DNA from: Escallonia rubra
Taxonomy: Eukaryota; Streptophyta; Magnoliopsida; Escalloniales; Escalloniaceae
Assembly: GCA_033065855.1 (NCBI GenBank)
Contig: JAVXUO010001488.1
Span: 496,001-560,000 of the forward strand
Length of the DNA stretch: 64,000 nt
Reading direction: 5' to 3'
Part shown: piece by piece, positions 1 to 12,115 of the stretch
Layout: the number at the start of each line of letters is the position of its first letter
How positions within the stretch are numbered: position 1 is the stretch's first letter
Made by a program: the position numbers and the translations under genes
The notes under the pieces: generated by a model
What the model was told of the DNA's origin: nothing
What the model saw: only the letters and a program-made list of their open reading frames with translations
Database searches by the model: none

Positions 1-208
1 ACCAAACTCTTGAGATACCTTTATTATTGGCATTATGAGTGAACTGCCAATTTTTATTCCATTTCCTTGTAATAGCAGGAATCTGCTCAACTTGTACTTT
101 GGTTTCAACTAATCCAATAAGTCCAATATTCAGACTCTTTATTACTTTCCTCACTTCATACTGCTTAGATGAGGTATTAAGACCTCGTATATTCCAACTA
201 GCTATCAT
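1..208 (-). CDS. LINE ORF2, N-terminal endonuclease start (partial)
   Basis: The frame opens MIASWNIRGLN, the typical first strand of the apurinic endonuclease domain of plant LINE ORF2, which nicks target DNA and primes reverse transcription. GLVETKV about 30 residues later fits the next conserved block, with its metal-binding Glu. Only about 69 codons are present before the window edge. The ATG (208-206) lies one codon after the ORF1 stop and in the same frame (TAA ATC ATG). ORF2 could therefore be reached by reinitiation or stop readthrough. Confidence 0.75.
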   Translation of the reverse strand, partial: MIASWNIRGLNTSSKQYEVRKVIKSLNIGLIGLVETKVQVEQIPAITRKWNKNWQFTHNANNKGISRVW

Positions 209-211
209 GAT

Positions 212-1813
212 TTAAGTAGAATGGTTACCTCCTCCTTTCCAACCAGCTGTACTGTCTCTTCTTGTCTTGTTTGCTGCAATAGTAGTCCTACCCTCACTCT
301 GTTGGAGTGTAGGTAGATGTTCACCTCCTGTTTGTTCTTCAGAGACATCCCCTATACTTGAATCTAATTGCTGAAACCTATTCTGCAGAACTGTGGTTGT
401 TGGGTTCATCATTTGACCATTGCCACTTATTCCATTGTCATCCATACCTGTTCTCGCATCATTCTTTGAGATTGTAGCTCCTGTTTGTATTTTTTCCTTC
501 CATATTTGTTGGACCCTTGGTTTCACATAACAGGAAGCCTCCCAATGCCCAAACACTTTGCAATGATTGCACCTAGCAGGTTTCCACTCATATACTATTT
601 TTTGTTTGTGGCAGACTCCATTAGGTCCCATAATAGGGACTTCTTCAGGGTATTCACTATTGATATCCATCTCCACACAAACCCTCGCATACATTAGCCT
701 TTCTTTGGATGCAGTCATTTGATCGGTGAAAAGTGGTTTACCCACTATACTGCATATTTTGCTTAGCATGGCTTTTGTCCAAAATTGTAAAGGCAGTTGG
801 GGCAATTTAATCCATACAGGTACAGATTGTACTCCTTCCTTTTCTAGAGCCATTTCTTGAGTCCAAGGCTTTACTATCAAGGGTTTGCTATCAAAAGACC
901 ATGGTCCTTTCTCCAGGATCATTGATTGTGTCTCAGCATTATCAATTTTGATTAGATACATCCCCAATTTCAGCAGGCTAACAGTTATACTCCCATAACA
1001 TCCCCATTTTCTTTCAAGGAACCTTTGCATGACTTGGATTGGGGGTCTAGCCCCCAGGATATAGGCCACAATTGCATGTTTCCATTGACTCAATCCAGAT
1101 TCAACATCTTCCATGGTGTATTGTACACCTTTCGTTCCTTCAATTTCTTGAGGTTCAATGAAGTTTAACTGATTTTCTTGTGTAAATTCTCGATTAGGTT
1201 TTACCACATTTGCATATGATTTTGCAATTGGAAATTGAGTTGATCCTTTACCTGAATCTTCCATGATTTTCCCATGCCCTAATTTTGCTTTTTGAATCTG
1301 TTCATTGCCGTTGTCTTCAAGATTTTTCCCAATTAGGCCTGGAAAATCTAAATCCATTTGCGCGCCAAATTCCGATAGCGCGTGTGTCCTTCCAATTTCC
1401 TTCGCGTTCAATTCACGTGCCCCCTTCGCTGTCAATTGCTCTTCTGTTGTAATGTTGGTCTGGCTAGAGACGCCATTAATGACCTTCTCCTGAGTTAACG
1501 CCTTAACTGCTTCCTTCAATTCCAAATTCTCATGTGATATTTCCATTAACTTTGACCGTAGTTCATTAATCAACTCTCTTAACTCCTTTTCTTCATCGGA
1601 ATCCGAGCTTGTGACTGGAATCTTTCCCGGCTGTATATCCCGAACATCACACACTTCCGATCCTAGTTCCACAGTCAGTTTCTCCTGAGGATCTATGCTA
1701 CTTTTTGTGCCTTTAGTGCTATGCGCATTGGACCACTGCTTCCCAATGTAATCCTTAGCAAATGCATCTTTGGGAGGGCCCCGCATTCTGCTAGATTTTC
1801 TTTGAGTAGCCAT
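212..1813 (-). CDS. LINE ORF1: DUF4283 domain and CCHC zinc knuckle
   Basis: Intact 533-residue ORF. Visible features in order: a basic, polar N-terminus; a predicted coiled coil around residues 75-110 (ELINELRSKLMEISHENLEL); a central DUF4283-like domain with the GLSQWKHAIVAYILG and ILEKGPWSFDSKPLIVKPW blocks; and a zinc knuckle C-x2-C-x4-H-x4-C (CNHCKVFGHWEASC, about residues 415-428). The C-terminal tail is Gly/Thr/Gln-rich. In plant LINEs this protein binds element RNA and forms the RNP. DUF4283-zinc-knuckle proteins also exist as domesticated genes, but the ORF2 start directly downstream marks this one as part of a transposon. The start is the ATG at 1813, the first in the frame. Confidence 0.82.
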   Translation of the reverse strand: MATQRKSSRMRGPPKDAFAKDYIGKQWSNAHSTKGTKSSIDPQEKLTVELGSEVCDVRDIQPGKIPVTSSDSDEEKELRELINELRSKLMEISHENLELKEAVKALTQEKVINGVSSQTNITTEEQLTAKGARELNAKEIGRTHALSEFGAQMDLDFPGLIGKNLEDNGNEQIQKAKLGHGKIMEDSGKGSTQFPIAKSYANVVKPNREFTQENQLNFIEPQEIEGTKGVQYTMEDVESGLSQWKHAIVAYILGARPPIQVMQRFLERKWGCYGSITVSLLKLGMYLIKIDNAETQSMILEKGPWSFDSKPLIVKPWTQEMALEKEGVQSVPVWIKLPQLPLQFWTKAMLSKICSIVGKPLFTDQMTASKERLMYARVCVEMDINSEYPEEVPIMGPNGVCHKQKIVYEWKPARCNHCKVFGHWEASCYVKPRVQQIWKEKIQTGATISKNDARTGMDDNGISGNGQMMNPTTTVLQNRFQQLDSSIGDVSEEQTGGEHLPTLQQSEGRTTIAANKTRRDSTAGWKGGGNHST

Positions 1814-1925
1814 CTCACATTTCTTCCATCAAGATTTGATCATAGAAGATAGATCTTAAGCTATTCAGAAACTGGGAAGTAGATCTGTGCAGGGAGGGAG
1901 GGAGAGAGAGGAGATTCCTGAATTT

Positions 1926-2854
1926 CTGTAAACATTTGTATACACCTCTCTTTCTATTCTCACGTAAAGTCAGTCCTGAATCTGAACGCTTTTCATCTCC
2001 GGCCAGTTTGCATGTGAACAATGAATCAACAGATTGCACTGAACCATTAGAAAATGAGATGATGAAGGAAGAATATTGCATAAACTTACACGGTTGACCA
2101 TGGACTCGCGCCATGGGAGGGGAACGATTTTATTATTTCTCCACAGCCATAGTTTACAATAGAGGTGTATAACATATAGCAACATAGAACATTAAATTAA
2201 ACTGTTGACAAGGTTGCACCTTATCTCAAACTAACCTCGTCTCAATGTTATCCTTGATAGTGAAATTGGGCGCGCCCTTATTTCTCGTCTGGTCTTTAAA
2301 TTTGCATGCACATATTTTTTCCACTTCTTCAATATGTGAATTTGGACACTTCATTTAATATTTCTAGTTCAGTCTGTTAATCTGGACGCTCATCTTGGTG
2401 TCATCTAATACGTGAATCTGGATGCACCTTTTTTTACTTCGTTGGTCCACTTAGTGAATTTTGGGCGTCTAATTTTTATCGTTTTTAGTTCAGTATGTGG
2501 AATTTGGATGTACTATATATCCTGCTTCTAGCCCAGCTTGTAACTCAGGGTGCTATATCATTAACATCAAAATTTACGCCTTTGAAGCCACATCCCGTGA
2601 GACTCAGACATCTAATATTATGGCATTAGCACTGGCATATGCATCAGTAGCAACATCGACATCAATTTTCTTTTCCTTTCTGCCTTACTTTCTTGTCAAA
2701 TTAATTCTCGACGTGGACATCATGACACATTCTAAATTAGGGCATTATTACTGTAAGGGTAATATATTTATTCTACTACTATAACGTGCATCTAGAGTGA
2801 GGGTTTCACTTAAAGCATTAATTGTAATCTCAACATCAAGTGAAATTTATTTGT
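1926..2854. other. Intergenic, no gene seen
   Basis: AT-rich sequence with only short unsupported ORFs. From about 2220 to 2530 it contains loosely repeated phrases of the type 'gtgaatttggacactt / gtgaatctggatgcac', spaced about 60 bp apart, which suggests a decayed tandem repeat. Confidence 0.5.
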
Positions 2855-4118
2855 AGGGTTAAATACACTTTAGTACCCTCAAAGTACCTCAAAATCTTAC
2901 TTGAGAGTCTAAATCTTTTTTTTATGCAAAAGGGTCCGTAGTTTTAAATTTACAATAAGTGAGGACTTCCGTCCAAATTTCTAACGTTCTTCGGCAAAAA
3001 ACCGCAAGGGTAATTTTGTCAAGTCAGTTTTTTTTTTTTTTCAAACCCGCGTTTAATTTAATCTCACGTATTCTTGAAAAGTATAACCACATATTCTGCA
3101 ACATATTAAGATGTGTGAGGGGGAGAAGGCGGGAGGGGGAAGGAAAAACAGAGGCGCGCAGTCGCCCGCGATAGGTGTACGGATCGTGGTTGATGTCGAT
3201 CGGTCACCAGAGAAGGTGCCATTACGGTGGCAAATCGGGTGGCTGGCTTGAATAGCCTTCTTCTTTTTTGTGTTCTATGACGATAAGCTGAGGGACAACG
3301 GCACGACGGAGGTGCAGTGGTGAGGATCTGGTTCTCGGCGGTCGTCGCAGGTCCTTTGTGATAGATCGGTGGCGATGGCGCGGCTGCTCGTCACGGTGGT
3401 GATGGGGCTGTTCACCCATGGTGGCTGGGCTATTCACCCTCTCAATCTACTGATGGGAGTTAGACGACGGAGTGGCGTTGCCGTTGGTCGGTGCTGGTGA
3501 CCGTTGATGGCGGTGGACCGCGAGCAGCGGTTGCGCCGATTGGCGCTAGAGACATCAGGGTTGCTTCTGCCTCCTCGTTTCTTCATTTTTATTTTTTGCT
3601 CGACTTTTTTACGACGATGCCGTCATTTGATGACAGCGACACCGCGACATGGTGGTAGTTCGGCAGTGGTGATGCCGATCTGGTGTAGATTTGATATGTG
3701 GTGATGGCAGTGCTGCGAGATGAAGCGGTAGCGGGTAGCTGAAGTCATAGTGATTTGGGTGAAATTAGTGGGATTACAGGTTGTTGTGATTTGGTGTCTT
3801 TGCAGTACGGGATTAGGGTTACGATCACGATTTGGGGTTTTTGCAGTATGGAATTAAGGTTACAAGATTGGAGTTTGATTTGAGGTAGTTAAAAGGTTTT
3901 TCCCGTTAAGTAGATGATTTTAAACGAGGGTTTAAACAAAGCAAATATAGCTTGACAAAATTGCCCCTGACGGTTTTGGCTAGATCGTTAGGAATTTGAA
4001 CAGAAGTCCTTACTTATTGTGAATTTGAAACTATAGACCTTTTTGCATACGCAAAAAATAAACATTTGGACCCCTCATGTGAGGGTACTTTTCGGAATAT
4101 TAAAGTGTTTTTAACTCT
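2855..4118. mobile_element. Non-autonomous TIR DNA transposon (about 1.26 kb)
   Basis: The first roughly 170 bases (AGGGTTAAATACACTTTAGT...) match the reverse complement of the last roughly 170 (AGAGTTAAAAACACTTTAAT...). Shared inner blocks include ATGCAAAA, CAATAAGT, GGACTTC and CAATTTTGTCAAG. The arms are diverged (I estimate about three quarters identical by eye). The interior (3110-3720) is much richer in G and C than the flanks and has no recognisable protein. Long TIRs and no transposase suggest a Mutator-like non-autonomous element, but I could not find a clear 9-bp target duplication, so the superfamily is uncertain. Confidence 0.65.
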
Positions 4119-4274
4119 TATATATATCATGTGGGCTAAATTGATTTAAGAACTCGTGAGCAGTTGTCAACTTATAACGATATATGAACTACGAATTGTT
4201 AGGTTGTTTGGATGGTGCATGACTGCTAAGAAATGCTAGCTAATGAAATAAAGATTATCTTTTAACACCTACTT

Positions 4275-5095
4275 GCTTCCGGGGTCAAAGTGCCCGCAAT
4301 CAAAGCTGCTTCAAGGTTTACAAAAACTTCCCGAGCAGTTGCCAGCTATATATCAAGTAAGAATCAGTCCTTGGCTACACAATTAATTAATTTCTTTGAA
4401 TTGTATAGCTTTGTTTGCTTTGTGATTGAAGACTTTCTCAAATGAAAAACTGGACTTCAATGATTGTGCTGGTACGCTCAAGTGCACGAGACAAATATCA
4501 GAATCCTCTAGGCAGAGGATAAAAATAAGGATATGGAGATTTGGTTTCTGCACTAATGTCTGTAACAAAGAACCATATCAGATAGTACAAATTTCGATGT
4601 GCTTATTTTGGTACGTAGAGCATTTTTCATGCATGTTAGCCTCTAAATTTTTAGGGGTAGCTCAACGTAAAGTCTCAAGGTATAATTCTAGTATCCATGG
4701 GAGGCATGCCGCAAGTAATAATGTCTTGTAAATTCTGAAGTGGATGATCTTGTGATACCAACTGCCCTTAAACCAACAACAAAAGATTAGCTTCTAGCAT
4801 TTCTCATGTATGGGGTACACAACACTAGGGTAGACTTCTTGTTTAAACATTGTTTTCTTGAAGCCCAGTGCTTCCGGTGCCAATATGGTATTATCGACCG
4901 CAATCAAAGGCAAGCCTACTTGCATGTTATTAAAGCTTCCCGAGCAGCTCCAACTAGTCAAATTCAACAAAGTGTGCTGGCTAGTACTGGGCTATGCTAT
5001 CAACTTCTTAGAACTTCGGAGCAGTGTTTAATTTTTGAAGACTTTCTTAGAATGAAAACTTTAAATTTGGTCGTACACACCTAGGTGCTTGAGAC
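4275..5095. repeat. Diverged direct repeat upstream of the peroxidase gene
   Basis: A block at about 4275-4500 recurs at about 4868-5095. Both contain TGCTTCCGG, CGCAATCAAAG, CTTCCCGAGCAG, GAAGACTTTCT and GAGACAAAT in the same order, offset by about 590 bases with many substitutions and gaps. No protein is encoded. The rest of 4120-5817 is AT-rich upstream DNA with nothing else recognised. Confidence 0.5.
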
Positions 5096-5817
5096 AAATT
5101 ATGTATTGCTTGGGCCAAGGGAATTAAATAGCGAGAATAGACAAGGAGTCTCAATTATACTATGGTGTTTTACTTGACATCGTTGAGGTTGCAATAACAC
5201 AACACTTTTCTTGTACAAATTAAATGATAGAATTATCCTATATCAGATACTTAATCTACCATGAGGCTCATTCGCGTAGCCAGCCGCGTCCAGCATTTAC
5301 AAGTTCCTTACCTTTGACTTTAGGTTTATGCAATAGTTTTTTCTGTGTATTTTGTGCATGAGACGGCTGTTGGCTGGCTGTGGCTTCTGCAAAAACCAGG
5401 TCAGAGTGGTTAGTTGTCACCTAATCGTGGATTAATCCACAACAAAGGTTTCTTGTCAAACATGGCTTTGACTGTACTCTTACGACTTACGTAAATAATT
5501 AATTAGGAAACGTTTCCCCTCATTATCTAGGTTTATGACTCTCATCTCCTCAGCCCTAACCAAGTGAACTAGTATTGACATGGGAAAATAGTAGGGTTGT
5601 TATAGTCATTGCACATTAAGAGCGCAATTTATTTTTCATGACCAGTTCTCGAAGCTTTAAAGTCGTTAACCAATCTTTTGGATCGACTGCCTGTTGGCTG
5701 GGGAAAGACACGAGTAAATTTCCTTTAAGCAATTCAGTTGGCTGGCTAAGTCTAAGTTTTAAACAAAACCCTAGCTAGACACGCTCTTGGGTTGCCCAAG
5801 TCCATACATTCCTCTCC

Positions 5818-5825
5818 TATAAATA
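5818..5825 (+). promoter_or_regulatory. TATA box of the peroxidase gene
   Basis: TATAAATA in a C/T-rich context, about 73 bases before the peroxidase ATG. That allows a transcription start near 5850 and a short leader. The spacing is typical of plant promoters. Confidence 0.7.
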
Positions 5826-5897
5826 CACAGGAGGTTCCTCTTCTTAAAGCATAAAACACAAGCCACAAAGTGTTCTTACTTAGCACAATCCATCAAA

Positions 5898-7328
<1,431 letters not shown>

Positions 7329-7484
7329 GTTGTTGCTAATCCTTTATATTCAATCGTAACTTTTGTGTTTCTGAGTGAAAGCAATTTGTGAAATAACATT
7401 CATTTTCTCTTCTATGAGAGGAAGTAGCGGCAACTGTATAGTTTTGTGCAAAGATTTGTATCAAACGATTACGTTCGCGTTCTT

Positions 7485-7490
7485 AATAAA
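7485..7490 (+). terminator. Poly-A signal candidate for the peroxidase gene
   Basis: AATAAA about 157 bases after the stop, in AT-rich DNA, is a plausible 3'-end signal. Plant poly-A signals are loose, so this is only a candidate. Confidence 0.4.
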
Positions 7491-10400
7491 ACATAGGTCG
7501 TTCGTTGTTCGAATTTTCAAATGGTCATTATTAATTAAGAGCCTCGCACTTTCATGTCACGTCTCGTGTCTCACTCTTCGGATATATTCTTTGCGATACT
7601 CCTACATAGGTGCTCTGTTGCGTAGTAGCTATCGTTATCTATCACCATCCTTTTTTTTTTAATTCATTTGGTACGCATGATGTTGAAAAGAAACTAATTA
7701 CGGACCATACCACCCCTAAAATATTTGTTTCCATCAAGTTGGTTAGTCCTAAAAATAGTTATGGAAATTGGGTCAGCTAGCATTTGTTTGGGCTTCTACA
7801 GCGAAGTGTATGGGCTATGGCGATATATGGGCCAGCTTTACGCCATCATGAGTTGATGGTTTATTAAGTTTGGGCCGGCTAAGGACAGCTTCTACTACTT
7901 ACTAGCTGCTTGATCCGGCAAGGCCCGGAATATTTTTCATTCAAAGATTTAAGTAAGATTGTAATGCCAGATAATAATTATTGAAATGAGTTGTAAAAGC
8001 TTGGATTGGCTATTTTCTCATTTAATCGTTTTCTTACGGTATTTTGATTCTTGACTTATTTTACTTGTGATCATGATATGTCAATATATACTGGAAAAAA
8101 AAAAACTAAATTTGTATTGATTTGAATAAATCTTTACACAAAAAAAATTATTCCCTTTCTTGAGTAAGGTTTGGTAGAAGGCTTGATAACTTGTTTTCTG
8201 ATCAAACGACGAATTTAACTGAGTTCGTCGTGAACACTTGAAGAATTTCCATAACAACAAGCTTGAATGTCTGAACTTGGCTAATGAATTATCTGATCGA
8301 CTTGAATGTCTGTAATTATATTAACTTTAGAGGTCAATCTACAAATATTTCAAACTTCAAAAATCGATCTGCAATTGTATAATACGTTGGGATAAATCTG
8401 CAATTTATCCCTTATCGACAACAACTGCAAATAAACCCTAATGGACAGCCGCAGCAAATTATCCTGATTGAGAGCCATTGGAAAATAGGGCAGCCGTCAA
8501 CAAATTGATTTAGTTTGAACTAATGAATCTTACAAACGATTAAAGGATTAAAAAAAGACAACCCTAATTAATTGGTTTTATATGAAGTCATGTAGAAAAT
8601 ATTCAATGAAATTTTGTGCAAATAAAAAGCAATTAGACAAATTCGAAAATATTCAATAAAAAGCAGTCGATAACTTTAAAGAATTAAGCACAAAAAAAAT
8701 TTCATTGATGCATAACTAAGGTTGTAGTTCTAGCATAACCTGATCTGATACCACTCATCAAATTTAGCTCAATCTTTTATGCTAGAGATCTAGAACATCA
8801 TATAAACTACCGATCGAAGCCATGATTCAGTATAATCAATTAGAACAATTATCGACGCGTGCACTTATGCGTTTAGGGCAAGATCTTCCTCTCCCTCTTC
8901 TTTTAGAGTTGAAATCATGTATCACATAATAAGGTGTGCTATCACTTACATTAGGATGGGAGACGGGACCTAGCCTTAATAGGATTCCAATGATATGGGC
9001 TCACCCTTTAGGAAACCCACATAATTAAACATGCTACACACTTCTATCATACCACATGATAATAAATAACATAAGATGAGGCATAGTCGTCCACATACTT
9101 TAATGATCACTCAATATTTGTATCTCAATCACACGTCCAATTCGTTTTAAAAAATTCAAAATATCACAAGTAATGACAGTCACAATTCAAAAAAAAATTC
9201 TAACAAAATATACTCCTCCAACCAATTCCATAGATCGTGAAATAGCCCATTAATACAACTTTGCAAGCCAGTGCACTTGATATTGACAACAAAATAGAGC
9301 TGAAAGATGTTGATCAAGTCTGAGTAACCAACCACATATATAAATTTGGATATAAGGAAGTGAAATTGTCTGTACGTTGCAGAGAAGCAAAGGGGACTAT
9401 TTGTTGCCGAATTAATGTTCGATGCTACAAGACCATTTGTTGAAAAGTTCCTTCTTTTCGTTTTTATATACAAATGCGACTCCGTGTTTGCCTACCAGAC
9501 TTAGTAAATTGTCAAACCTCTGAGGTACTTTTGAGAATGGCGTCCTGATAACGAAAACATTTGATTTTAAGTTTACGCATAAAAATTATTCTATACTAAA
9601 GTAGGGTTTACTAGAAATACAAATAGCATAAAATTTACCCCATTCCTTTGTAATGTTAAGAGATGATATATATTGTTGGGTTCATTTTCTAACAACTCAG
9701 TTTTTAGAGTAAATGGTAACTTAACATAGTATCAAGACTCTGGTTCTTCTAACTTGCATATTTAGTATTCTCTTTTTACTATATTCATGGTGCACTTTAA
9801 TAATTAATAGCTTATAATTAATCTCTTAACACAGATGCTAAGTGAATTGCTTACTTAACATCTTTTAACATCAAAAGCCTTTAATATTGGCATGCCAGTG
9901 ACCACACATGCACACTGGCCACGCATTTATAGGGTAGGAAGTGAGTAAATACAAAGAGAAGCTTCCCTATGCCTTCACCATGTGCGCGAGAAGCACAAGA
10001 CACGGCCAGGCCAGAAAGATTCCGATGATACTTCAGCAGAGAAATACATAAAATTAGGAGATAGGAACCTGTAACCATCTTTCCTCTTTTCATTAAATAG
10101 TCGGATAGAAGAGACAGAGTGATGAGCCATCCAAGGATAATATATAAATGTCTTAGAGCTATCAACCTACTAAATGCCACCACCAAACTAGCTCCGAGCT
10201 AACTCCCTTGATCTTTTCTTAAAAAGGGCAAGGCTTTGCCTTAAATTGGCAGTGTGTACAAACAAATATCAGTATCTCTTTGTCAAGCTTTGATATCTAT
10301 GTAGGGTAATGTAATTGCATAATGCTGTGGTTCATACTGAAAAGATGGGAGATAATTTGTACAAAAAGACGTGCAGTGGTTAGGATGTCCAGGCCAGTAG

Positions 10401-11362
10401 TTGACTTGAGTACTACTCCCAGTGGATCCTGATTTTCTAACAATACCAACAAAAAAGATTTAGCGACGAAAGAGTTTGATAAATGTCACTTGAGGTCGCA
10501 GGTTACCCACCTGTATGTCACTCTAAGTTTAGGAGACAAAATGGTTGCATAGGCAATATCAAAATCCAGTTTTCAAGTGCTTGGTATTCTTTAACACTTT
10601 AGTACGCATTTTTGTTTGAAGTTTATCAAAAGACGAGCAAACTGTTGTGCATCTACACTGCTCGTGATTCTAAACAGATCTTAAACTTTGTTAAGTACAG
10701 TAGGTATAACTTTGTCGAAGATTATCAGATCATCTACTAGCAGCCTCCGATGAATATATTATTTTCAAGATCATACAAGTAGAAGGCCGGTCATTGCAGT
10801 TTCATGTTAAGTTGCAAGAGCTTAGCTACATAGTTCAAAATTTAATCATAAACACGAAAAAGAAGTTTGTTGCTGGACAATTGAAGGTTTCTAATTAGAA
10901 GGTGCATTCGTGGTACTTGTATTAGTTCATCCTTCATGCCGGAGTTAGTAAAGATGGTACTCTTGCCTTTGAACAAAACCAAAGAAGTAGATGAAGAAAT
11001 TGATATGATTTTTAGATCCAATGAATTTCATCGTTTATTCACTTAGTTCCCATGTTTCTTTTATGCAAGTCTATAAGAAAAATAGTAAGAAAATCAAGAA
11101 CAGAAAAGGATGCTGAACACTAATAAGATCATATACATTTGCTGAAAATTAACTCTCTTTCTTCTCTTTTCTTTTTGGAGCCAACAAACAGCTAACACCA
11201 AACACTTGAATTGCCAGTCCTGGCAGTTGAAGTCACACTACCACAGAAAGAAAACTAGAAAAAAAGCCCACGAGTCAAGAGCCACAACCTCCAAACATGA
11301 AATCAAAAGGGAAAGATATCAAGGACGGAAGATTGATTCCTTAAGCATGTAGTACTAATACC
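7491..11362. other. Intergenic, 3.9 kb without a supported gene
   Basis: AT-rich. All ORFs are short and without recognisable content. Traces of old LTR elements may be present: GATCTGATACCACTCA near 8750 and AACATAGTATCAAGACTC near 9725 resemble degraded primer-binding sites, on the minus and plus strands respectively. I saw no paired LTRs. Two short A-runs lie near 8095 and 8141. Confidence 0.45.
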
Positions 11363-12004
11363 TTAACCAGATCTACGGCCAACCATGGACAACAAAGCTT
11401 TCTTCATGATCACAACCGAATATCCACCATATTCCTTGTCCCTGTGATTGACACCAAAACACAGCATTGAGTCAGGAGAACCATGGGACACATGTTCTTC
11501 GTCATCCACGATAATCCTATCATCAAGTGATCCCATGCTCAGGAATCGCCTTCGTCGCCGATAGGCCTTGGATGGTGTCATTGGAACACTAGACATTGAT
11601 GAGCGCGACGACGACCATGATGAAGATGAGCCCAGAGAAGAAGATGGTGATGTTGGCATTATCGCCTGGCTGGCTTTCTTCAGATTGATCCTTAGGAACA
11701 AATTGTGCAAGAGCTGCTTGGATTTCGAGAAGTGTTTCTTGGTGTGTTTCTCATTGTTGATGGAATAGTAGGAAGGGGGAGGGGTGAGCGGAGGGAGGGA
11801 GTGGTCAGAAAATTTGTGTTTTGGGGTACCAGGCTGAGACTCCCACGTGAACGGGACTGCACCAGCTACGCCTCCATAGTAGACTCTGAATGAAGGGTTT
11901 TTCATGGAGCTTTCCTTTGACATAACCCTAGAGAAGAACTGGTCATCTTCCTTGATTTGCATCATGGCTTTGCAGATATGGCCTGTACCACTAAAAGTAC
12001 TCAC
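11363..12004 (-). CDS. DUF688-type protein, single exon
   Basis: 213 residues in one exon. The diagnostic block is AVPFTWESQPGTPKH (about residues 49-63), the VPF-W-E--PG-PK signature of the plant DUF688 family. A proline-rich stretch (PPLTPPPSYY) follows, then a basic segment, a serine-rich run (about residues 118-140), an Arg-rich patch (YRRRRRFLSMGS) and a C-terminal segment with GYSVVIMKKALLSM. There is no signal peptide or membrane segment. The biochemical role of the family is unknown to me; the composition suggests a disordered, possibly nuclear or plasma-membrane-peripheral protein. The start is the first ATG in the frame. A (TA)n run sits just upstream. There are no breaks. Confidence 0.82.
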   Translation of the reverse strand: MSTFSGTGHICKAMMQIKEDDQFFSRVMSKESSMKNPSFRVYYGGVAGAVPFTWESQPGTPKHKFSDHSLPPLTPPPSYYSINNEKHTKKHFSKSKQLLHNLFLRINLKKASQAIMPTSPSSSLGSSSSWSSSRSSMSSVPMTPSKAYRRRRRFLSMGSLDDRIIVDDEEHVSHGSPDSMLCFGVNHRDKEYGGYSVVIMKKALLSMVGRRSG

Positions 12005-12083
12005 TTAGAGGAGAGTGAAGATGGAGAGAATAAAGGGTGAGGGAGCTAGCTCTAGCTTGGGTTTCAATTGAGCATTCAAGTCG

Positions 12084-12115
<32 letters not shown>
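12084..12115. repeat. (TA)n microsatellite in the DUF688 promoter
   Basis: About 16 TA units, starting 80 bases upstream of the DUF688 start codon. It may serve as, or overlap, the TATA region of that gene. Its length is likely to vary between individuals. Confidence 0.85.

Larger units (their letters stand above)
1..1925 (-). mobile_element. LINE (non-LTR retrotransposon), 5' part
   Basis: Two adjacent minus-strand ORFs in LINE order: a gag-like ORF1 with a zinc knuckle, then the start of an ORF2 opening with an endonuclease motif. The window edge cuts the element inside ORF2, so reverse transcriptase, poly-A tail and 3' target duplication are not visible. The 5' limit is uncertain. I place it near 1925 because the stretch upstream of ORF1 (GGGAGGGAGGGAGAGAGAGG around 1890-1910) looks like an untranslated leader. 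Both visible ORFs are open, so the copy may be fairly young. Confidence 0.8.

Noticed and set aside
9601-9760. Possible LTR end with primer-binding site near 9725
   Set aside because: The PBS match (AGTATCAAGACTC) is poor, and no second LTR or internal coding region was found.
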